From positions 124,001-188,000 of the forward strand of contig NZ_PDUD01000030.1 in assembly GCF_002646595.1 (NCBI RefSeq): a stretch of 64,000 nucleotides of DNA. Direction: 5' to 3'. A program made the position numbers and the translations under genes. The stretch comes from Flavilitoribacter nigricans DSM 23189 = NBRC 102662 (GTDB lineage Bacteria; Bacteroidota; Bacteroidia; Chitinophagales; Saprospiraceae). Shown piece by piece: positions 9,172-17,900 of this stretch (positions are counted from its first letter, which is position 1; each line of letters starts with the position of its first letter). The notes beneath the pieces were generated by a model, which ran no database searches, had not been told where the DNA came from, and was given only the letters and a program-made list of their open reading frames with translations.

Positions 9172-10875
9172 ATGGAATTCAAGCCTTATTCCTTTTTAAG
9201 CTTTTTTGCCTTATCGCTGCTTTTGGTGTTCCTGGGGTGCAAATCCCAACCGGAAGATCAGATGGCTGACCTGCCCCGGCCGGAAGCCGACCACGGCGGC
9301 ATTCAGCTGCCCGATGATTTCGGGGCCATCGTGGTAGCCGATACCCTTGGACGCGGCCGCCACATCACCGTAAACGATAACGGCGACATCTATGTCCGTC
9401 TCCGCTCCAACAATGGAATGGGCATCGCTGCGCTGCGGGATACCTCCGTAGACGGCCGGGCCGATATCCGCGAATCATTCGTGGAAAATTCCGCCGGCAC
9501 CGAAGTAAAGATCCATAACGGTTACCTCTACTTTTCTTCTCCGACCCACGTCATGCGTATGGCCATGCAGGAAGACGAATTGATCCCCCAGGGTGCGATA
9601 GACACCATTATCACCTTTCCCGATTCCACCGCCCAGGGCCACTCCTCCAAGTCATTTACTTTCGATGGAGAAGGCAATATCTACGTCAACATCGGCTCCC
9701 GTTCCAATGCCTGCCAGGAGGTAGCGCGCTCGCCGGGTTCCAAAGGGAAAGATCCCTGTCCGGAAGTGCCTTTCCGCGCTGCGATCTGGAAATTCAAAGC
9801 CGACCAGATCGGTCAGGTACAGGATGATGGAGAGCCCTATGGTATCGGTATTCGCAATACGGTGGGCTTGACCTGGTTCAACGGTAACCTCTACGCCGTG
9901 CAACACGGCCGGGATGATCTTCACCGGTTCTGGCCGGATCTTTACACACCGGAACAAAGCCGGGATATGCCGGCCGAAGAATTTTTAATGGTAGAGGAAG
10001 GAGACGATTTCGGCTGGCCGTATTGTTACTACGATCCATTTCAGGAAAAGAAAATGATGGCTCCCGAATACGGAGGTGACGGTAAAACCCAGGGACGCTG
10101 CGAAGGGATCAAATCCCCGCTGGTGGCTTTTCCCGGTCACTGGGGACCCAATGACCTCATGTTCTACACCGGTGATATGTTTCCGGAGCGCTACAAGAAT
10201 GGCGCATTTATCGCTTTCCACGGTTCCTGGAACCGTCTGAACTTTGAGCAGGCTGGTTTTAAGGTCGCTTTTGTTCCTATGGAAAATGGACAACCTACCG
10301 GTGAATTTGAAGTCTTTGCCGACGGCTTTACTGGCCCCCAGCAGGTAGTGAGCACCCGCGACGCTTTATTCCGTCCCTGTGGTCTGGCCCAGGGGCCGGA
10401 TGGATCAATTTATGTAGTGGATTCCCAGAAAGGACGCGTATGGCGGATCTTCTATTACGGGGAAAATTCCGGTATTTCCAGTGAACCGGCCGAAGAAATG
10501 GTTGCTGATGCTGGAGACTCGGAGCCGGACGAAGCCATGAGTGAGGCGATGGCGGCCGGCCAGGTCGTTTACGATCAATACTGTAAAGTCTGTCATATGG
10601 TGGACGGTAGCGGTGTACCCAATCTCAATCCTCCGCTCAAAGGCACGGACTGGGTGACCGGTGATAAGGAAAGGCTGATCGGAGTAGTGCTGAACGGATT
10701 GAGCGAACCGATCGAGATCAATGGCGAGAGCTTCCAGAACGCTATGGCTCCCCACAATTTCCTGTCGGACGAACAGATCGCCGGAGTATTAACTTATATC
10801 CGCGGTAGTTTTGGAAACGAAGCGGGCGAAGTGACTGCGGCGGAAGTGGCAGCCGTACGCGGCGAAGCACAGTAG
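9172..10875 (+). CDS. PQQ-type sugar dehydrogenase fused to cytochrome c, lipoprotein
   Basis: 567 residues. Lipoprotein signal with lipobox VFLGC (Cys23). Residues about 45-440 match the soluble glucose/sorbosone dehydrogenase-type beta-propeller: repeated GNIYVNIGS/GNLYAVQHG strands, HGSWNR near 345, and PCGLAQGPDGSIYVVDSQKG near 400. A C-terminal class I cytochrome c domain follows with CKVCH near residue 470 and a Met ligand candidate in NAMAPH. Known of the family: PQQ-dependent oxidation of sugars or alcohols in the periplasm, passing electrons to the attached heme; the substrate here is unknown. It follows the XDH unit by 173 bases and a hairpin, so it is probably separately transcribed but redox-related. 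A good terminator follows. Confidence 0.88.
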   Translation: MEFKPYSFLSFFALSLLLVFLGCKSQPEDQMADLPRPEADHGGIQLPDDFGAIVVADTLGRGRHITVNDNGDIYVRLRSNNGMGIAALRDTSVDGRADIRESFVENSAGTEVKIHNGYLYFSSPTHVMRMAMQEDELIPQGAIDTIITFPDSTAQGHSSKSFTFDGEGNIYVNIGSRSNACQEVARSPGSKGKDPCPEVPFRAAIWKFKADQIGQVQDDGEPYGIGIRNTVGLTWFNGNLYAVQHGRDDLHRFWPDLYTPEQSRDMPAEEFLMVEEGDDFGWPYCYYDPFQEKKMMAPEYGGDGKTQGRCEGIKSPLVAFPGHWGPNDLMFYTGDMFPERYKNGAFIAFHGSWNRLNFEQAGFKVAFVPMENGQPTGEFEVFADGFTGPQQVVSTRDALFRPCGLAQGPDGSIYVVDSQKGRVWRIFYYGENSGISSEPAEEMVADAGDSEPDEAMSEAMAAGQVVYDQYCKVCHMVDGSGVPNLNPPLKGTDWVTGDKERLIGVVLNGLSEPIEINGESFQNAMAPHNFLSDEQIAGVLTYIRGSFGNEAGEVTAAEVAAVRGEAQ

Positions 10876-10962
10876 ACAAAGAAACTTCCAAATAAGCCCC
10901 ATTCCGCATGCTGAGTCAAAGCAAAAATGAGTCAGCAATGGATGACCGGCTATAATCCAAAG

Positions 10963-10999
10963 AGCGGTACCGAATTAGATCGGTACCGCTTTTCTTTTT
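10963..10999 (+). terminator. Rho-independent terminator
   Basis: Perfect 10-bp stem AGCGGTACCG / CGGTACCGCT (10963-10972 and 10981-10990) with an 8-base loop, followed by TTTCTTTTT. Ends the dehydrogenase/cytochrome transcript. Confidence 0.88.
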
Positions 11000-11396
11000 G
11001 GAATTCTTGCACCGGGCAGACTATTTTCGTTTTCTTTCCTGATCCTAATGCCCACATCACCTCATTAAGCGACCGGGGCCTGCGCCGCAAATATCCAGTA
11101 CCAGCATACTGACCGCTTCTGGTACCCTGAGGATCAAATATGTAATTAAGGCTTATAATGCCGATAAAAGCTTTGACCAGGTCCCCACCCATATCCGGTA
11201 ATTTACTGGGACACATATTTTTACCTATTATTTATTTTTTTAAATATATTATCTCAATGTAGAAAGTCACACCCCTTGCCTTCTTTGCCCAATAAACAAA
11301 GGGGCTCAGACAAAAATGTGCTGATCTTTAGCCAATATTTGAGCTTCCAAAAAACGTGGCAGAATTGTTAAAGAATGAAGTTAAGACCGAGAACTA

Positions 11397-11427
11397 TTTG
11401 ATATTTGAACGCGATTCCATATCTTTG
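11397..11427 (+). promoter_or_regulatory. Bacteroidota sigma-A promoter (TTTG-N19-TATCTTTG)
   Basis: TTTG at 11397-11400, 19 bases, then TATCTTTG at 11420-11427: both elements and spacing match the Bacteroidota housekeeping consensus. Start of transcription would be near 11434, giving a leader of about 480 bases before the giant gene. Confidence 0.65.
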
Positions 11428-11453
11428 GGGAAGATAGGTGATACAAAAAACAC

Positions 11454-11503
11454 AAGAAACTGCCGTCCCCTCCCCAATTCAGTTTCTTTATTTATTATTT
11501 CTT
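11454..11503 (+). terminator. leader hairpin with T-rich tail, possible attenuator
   Basis: Arms AAGAAACTG (11454-11462) and CAGTTTCTT (11480-11488) pair perfectly around a C-rich 17-base loop, followed by TATTTATTATTTCTT. It begins about 20 bases after the predicted start of transcription, so it could cut the leader short or yield a small RNA. Prediction only. Confidence 0.4.
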
Positions 11504-11847
11504 AGACATCTTCCCACATTTTACTTACAGCAACTTGCGTTTATCAACCGGGTATAGCACCGTGCTATGCAACGGTAAGTTGAATATATTTTAGGTACAA
11601 CCATCACTTAAACCGAATTCTCATGAACAACCAAAAACTGTATTTAAAGATTTCTGCTAAACACGTTTTCGAAAAACTCCATTTTATTCAGTTACCGGCG
11701 TACGATCTGAGCTGAAACTGAATTTTCCGCACAACTCAATTATCCACTACTACATTCTAGCATTCTCCTCTGTCGCACATTTTTCGGTTCGGCATTAACC
11801 CAGGTTAATCCCTATAAACCTGTTTGTATCTGCATCAACCTCTTGGG

Positions 11848-11876
11848 TTGACACATTGCGGACAGGGAGTAGTTTG
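11848..11876 (+). promoter_or_regulatory. possible proximal promoter of the giant gene
   Basis: TTG at 11848-11850, 19 bases, then TAGTTTG at 11870-11876, one position short of the TAnnTTTG consensus. It would start transcription about 29 bases before the ATG at 11912. Confidence 0.35.
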
Positions 11877-11911
11877 CATTTTATTATTTAGGATCAATCA
11901 AACAACAAATC

Positions 11912-14900
11912 ATGGTTACTTTAAAGCTGCTTAATGTGCGATTCAGTCCACATTGGAAGACGACTTTCCGGCGATGTTGCGAAAAGTTGCTCATTCCGCT
12001 TTTAGTTCTAATTACATCCTTTGGGATGCCATTTTCCTTACAAGCGCAGGACGATTCGCCCTGTGAATGTGTGCAAAGGTGGGATGGTGGCGCTCACTGG
12101 AACGAAGACGGCTCGATCGACGATGCCCCAAATGCCCCTAAACCACTGGGGGTGATCCGTTGCGCTAACGCAGCGGAGACCCAATCCCAAATTAAACCGA
12201 ACGGTTGCACCTACAAGCCCTCCGAATTCAGTATTGATGTATCCGGATCTACCTGTATCGATCCGAGTACCGGAGAAACGGTAACGGTAGAGAACCCCAC
12301 CGAAGGGGAGCCGATCATCTGGTTTAATTTTGATGTACGTCCGCACTCCAACAATTTTGAAGTGCAGATCAATGACAACTCCGGCGATAAGATCGGTTTT
12401 GCCTTATATTATTCCGCCGACCCAACGAGCGGCGTTAACGAGGACGGATTCAGTGGCGATTGCTCCAATCTGGTGCTGGTCGCCTGTGGTGTGGAAAGCT
12501 CTAACACCTGGAATACGCTTCCCGTACCGGACTTTGAACAACCGACCAATTATTACCTGGCCATCTGGGACCAGGACGCTGACGGGGATCTGTCGCTCAA
12601 TAATTTCAAAGCTCGTTTCGGTTGCAGTGAAGAGACTCCTCCTACGGAAGAATGTACGTTGGAGCTGATCGAATGCCCCGAAACGGCAAAGGTTTCCTGC
12701 GGTGATCCTTTTGATCCCATCACCCTGGGTCTGCCTTTCGATCCCTCCGACTGCCCTAATCTGCAACTTGATTACAAAGACATAATTGCCGGCATATGCG
12801 CAGAAAACTTTACAATCAAACGGCTTTGGACGTTCAAGGACAATGAAGGTAATATGACCGAATGCGAACAAATTATCGAATTTGTCGATGAGGTCGAGCC
12901 GGTTATTGAAGAAATTGAAGATTATACCCTGGAAGACTGTGAAGCCGAATGGCCTACACTGAGCACCGAATGGTCCGATAACTGCGGTAGCGGAGGACAG
13001 GTAGACGGCGTGCCCGGCGAGATCATGGTCGACGGCTGCATGGAATCCCGTGTTTACACTTTTACCATCAGCGATGATTGTGGTAATACGGCCATGGCAA
13101 CAACGACCGTAACCCGCAAACTCGATGAGTTGGTGGTAGCCTGCCCGGGAGATAAAACCATTGATGCCTGTGCTTCTCAGGAAGCCATCGATGCGGCCTT
13201 CGCAGACTTCCTGGAAGCTTTCAAAGTGGAAAGTGGCTGCAATGCCAGCGGAATGCTCGATGCCGAGTACAGCGCGCCCGATAAATGCGGTGGCTCCGTA
13301 GAAGTTAGCTATACCGCCAGTGCGGACTGTGGTGATCCGCAGACTTGCAAGGCCACCTTCACCGTACCGGAATGTACTACCGGAGAATGCGGTAGTTGCC
13401 CCGAAGCTTGTCTGATCTCCGGCGACCAGTTGGTTTGCCCGAATGAGATCGTGGTCTACACTGTAGACATTGAAGATGCCTGTGAGAATCCGGAAATAAT
13501 CTGGTCGCTGAACGAGACCTATAACGACGCGACTATCGTTTCCCAGGATGGTGCCAGCATCACCCTGAAAATTGACAACAACTGCGAAGGTTGGGTAGAA
13601 CTCATCGCCACCATCAAGTGTGAAGGTTGCGAAGATGTAGTTTGCAAATACCCGATCGATGTGGTACTGACCGATATCGTTTTTGAAACACCCGAAAATG
13701 TAGTAATTGACGCCTGCACCGATGCGATGGCGATCGAGACGGCTTTCGAAGAATTCCTCGAAGAATTCAGCGTAAGCGGTGGCTGCAACGCCATGGGTGA
13801 ATTCGAAAAAGAATACAGCCTGCCGGAAGTTTGCGGTGGCAGCATTGAGATTGTTTACAATGCAGTGGCCGATTGCGGTCAGGTATCTTCTACTTCCGCT
13901 ACCTTCACGATCGAGATCTGTGAAGAGGGCAGTTGTAAAGAATGCCCCGAATCCTGCTCGATCTCCGGTGACCAACTGGTTTGCCCGGGTGAGATCGTGG
14001 CTTACACCGTAGCCGTAGACGAAGGCTGTGAAAATCCGGAGATCATCTGGTCCCTGAATGAGACGTACAACGATGCAACCATCGTAAGCACGGACGGTAA
14101 TACGGTAGTACTAAAGATCGACGATAATTGTGACGCCTGGGTAGAACTGATCGCCACGACCAAGTGCGACGGCTGCGAACCGGTTGTTTGCAAATACCCC
14201 ATCGACGTGGTACTGACCGATCTGGTGCTGGATTGCCCGATGGATGTAGAACTCGATCCCTGCAGCAGCCAGGAGGATATCAATGCTGCATTCGGTGAAT
14301 TTATGGAGTCCTTCTCCTTTACCGGTGGCTGTGATGCCGAAGGCGACTTCGACGCCGAATACAGCGCTCCGGATAAGTGTGGCGGTACTATTGAAGTAAG
14401 CTATACCGTAACTGAATCCTGCGGCGACAGTAAGACCTGCAAGGCTTCTTTCACTATACCCGTTTGTACAGAAGGCAGCTGTGACGAATGTCCCGAATCC
14501 TGCGCGATCTCCGGCGACCAGCTGGTTTGCCCCGGTGAGATCGTGACTTATACCGTAGCCGTAGAAGAAGGTTGCGAAAACGCTCAGGTGATCTGGTCCC
14601 TGAACGAAACCTACAATGATGCCACGATCGTAGGCGAAGATCCTATGACCAATAGCGTGGTACTGAAAATTGACGATAACTGTGACGCCTGGGTTGAATT
14701 GATCGCCACCATCAAGTGCGACGGTTGCGAAGACGTAGTTTGCAAATACCCGATTGATGTAGTACTGACTCAACTGACGCTGGATTGCCCGGATGATGTG
14801 GTACTCGAACCCTGCAGCAGCCAGGAGGATATTGATGCCGCTTTCGGCGAATTCCTGGAGTCCTTCTCCTTTACCGGAGGTTGTGACGCTGAGGGTGATT

Positions 14901-17900
14901 TCGATGCTGAATACAGTGCTCCCGACAAGTGCGGTGGCATTGTGGAAGTGAGCTATACGGTAACCGAATCCTGCGGTGAAAGCAAAAACTGCAAGGCGAC
15001 CTTTAAGATCGGTATCTGTGAAGACGGCACCTGCAATACCTGCGAAGGAGAATGTCTGATCAGTGGCGACATGGCGGCCTGCCCGAGTGAGGAACTGGTT
15101 TACACCATCGATCTGGACGGTACCTGCGAAGATCCGGAGATCATCTGGATGGTTGACGGCGATGCCGAGATCATCGAGACCGGCGACGGTCAAGTGACAG
15201 TACTTACCAAAGATCAGTGCGAAGGCTGGTTCAAAATTTCAGCAACGGTCAATTGCGACAACTGCCCGCCGGTAGTTTGTGAAAAAACCGTTGACATCGT
15301 CATCCACAAACTGGTAGTACAATGCCCCGATGACGTAGTGATTGAAGCCTGTGCTTCGGCCTCTGCTATTGACGAAGCATTCGAGGACTTCCTCGACTCC
15401 TTCGGATTTAGTGGTGCCTGCAACAGCGGCATGGGTGAATTTGAAACAGAATACAGTGCACCTGATAAATGTGGTGGTTCGGTAACAGTGAAATACATCG
15501 CTACCGATGACTGCGGACAATACGAAACCTGCAGTGCGACTTTCACCATCGAGACTTGTGAAGACGGCAGCTGTGACGAATGTCCCGAATCCTGCGCGAT
15601 CTCCGGCGACCAGTTGGTTTGCCCCGGCGAGATCGTAACTTACACCGTAGCCGTAGAAGAAGGTTGCGAAAACGCTCAGGTGATCTGGTCCCTGAACGAA
15701 ACCTACAACGATGCCACGATCGTAGGCGAAGATCCTATGACCAATAGCGTGGTACTGAAAATTGACGATAACTGTGACGCATGGGTTGAACTGATCGCCA
15801 CCATCAAATGCGACGGTTGCGAAGATGTAGTTTGCAAATACCCCATCGATGTAGTGCTGACTGATCTGGTCCTGGATTGCCCGATGGATGTCGAACTTGA
15901 TCCCTGCAGCAGCCAGGAGGATATCACTGCCGCTTTCGGCGAATTCCTGGAATCCTTCTCCTTTACCGGTGGCTGTGACGCCGAAGGTGACTTCGACGCC
16001 GAATACAGCGCTCCGGATAAGTGTGGCGGTACGGTAGAAGTAAGTTACACGGTGACCGAATCCTGCGGTGAAAGTAAAAACTGCAAAGCTTCTTTCACGG
16101 TACCCGTTTGTACAGAAGGTAGCTGTGACGAATGTCCTGAATCCTGCGCGATTTCCGGCGATCAGCTGGTTTGCCCCGGCGAGATCGTTGTTTACACCGT
16201 AGCGGTAGACGAAGGCTGTGAAAATCCGGAGATCATCTGGTCCCTGAATGAGACGTACAACGATGCAACCATTGTAAGTACGGACGGTAATACGGTAGTA
16301 CTGAAGATCGATGATAATTGTGATGCCTGGGTAGAACTGATCGCCACGACCAAGTGCGACGGCTGCGAACCGGTAGTTTGCAAATACCCGATTGACGTGG
16401 TACTGACTCAGCTGACGCTCGATTGCCCGGCGGATGTGGTACTCGAACCCTGCAGCAGTCAGGAGGATATCGATGCCGCTTTCGGCGAATTCCTCGAGTC
16501 CTTCTCCTTTACCGGAGGCTGTGACGCCGAAGGTGATTTCGACGCGGTTTACAGCGCTCCCGACAAGTGCGGTGGCATCGTGGAAGTGAGCTATACGGTA
16601 ACCGAATCCTGCGGTGAAAGCAAAAACTGCAAGGCGACCTTTAAGATTGGTATCTGCGAAGATGGTACCTGCAACACCTGCGAAGGTGAGTGTCTGATCA
16701 GCGGTGATATCGCTGCCTGCCCGAATGAGGAACTGGTTTATACGCTGGACCTGGACGGTACCTGCGCCGAACCGGAGATCATCTGGACGATTGACGGTGA
16801 TGCCGAGATCATTGAGACCGGAGACGGTCAGGTGACCGTACTTACGGCTGATGAGTGCGAAGGATGGTACACCCTGAAGGCAACCATCAAGTGTGATAAC
16901 TGCCCACCGGTAGTATGCGAGAAAACCGCGGATATCGTACGTCACAAACTCGTGGTGGAATGCCCCGATGACGTAGCAGTAAACCCATGCTTGTCTGCTT
17001 CCGAAATAGATGCAGCTTTTGCCGAATTCCTGGAAAGCTTCGGCTTCAGCGGCGCCTGCGGAACCGGAAGTGGCAAATTTGCCATGGAATACAGCGCACC
17101 CGATGCCTGCGGCGAATCCGTAACCGTGAAGTACATTGCTACCGATGCCTGCGGACAGTACGAAACCTGTACGGCAACCTTCAGCATCAAACCTTGTGAA
17201 GAAGGTGATTGCGGCGAGTGCCCCGAGGCCTGCTCAATTTCCGGTGATCAGCTGGTTTGCCCCGGCGAGATCGTTGTTTACACCGTTGCGGTAGACGCAG
17301 GTTGTGAAAATCCGGAGATCATCTGGTCACTGAACGAAACGTACAACGATGCAACCATCGTAAGTACGGATGGCAATACCGTAGTACTGAAGATCGACGA
17401 TAACTGCGACGCATGGGTAGAACTGATCGCCACGACCAAGTGCGACGGTTGCGAACCGGTTGTTTGCAAATACCCGATCGATGTAGTACTGACCCAACTG
17501 ACGCTCGATTGCCCGGATGATGTGGTACTCGAACCCTGCAGCAGTCAGGAAGACATCGATGCCGCTTTCGGCGAATTCCTGGAGTCCTTCTCCTTCACCG
17601 GTGGCTGTGATGCCAAAGGTGAGTTCGATGCCGAATACAGCGCTCCGAATAAGTGTGGAGGTATTGTGGAAGTAAGCTACACGGTAACCGAATCCTGCGG
17701 TGAAAGCAAAAACTGCAAGGCGACCTTCAAGATCGGTATCTGCGAAGACGGAAGCTGCAACACCTGTGAAGGCAGTTGCCTGATTGACGGCAAAATGGCC
17801 GCCTGCCCGAATGAGGAACTGGTTTACACGCTGGACCTGGACGGTACCTGCGCCGAACCGGAAATCATCTGGACCATCGACGGTGACGCCGAAATTACCG

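Larger units (their letters stand above)
10876..11911. other. 1.04-kb gene-less leader and intergenic region
   Basis: Between the dehydrogenase gene and the giant secreted-protein gene. It holds a strong terminator (10963-10999), a consensus promoter (11397-11427), a hairpin followed by a T-rich stretch (11454-11503), and a second weaker promoter just upstream of the giant gene (11848-11876). Open frames here are short and lack protein-like composition. Confidence 0.7.

Noticed and set aside
10927-11112. 61-codon plus-strand frame after the dehydrogenase gene
   Set aside because: It runs across a perfect Rho-independent terminator and has no family resemblance.
11623-11715. 30-codon frame (MNNQKLYLKIS...) in the leader of the giant gene
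   Set aside because: Too short to judge and no initiation signal; possible leader peptide but not supported.
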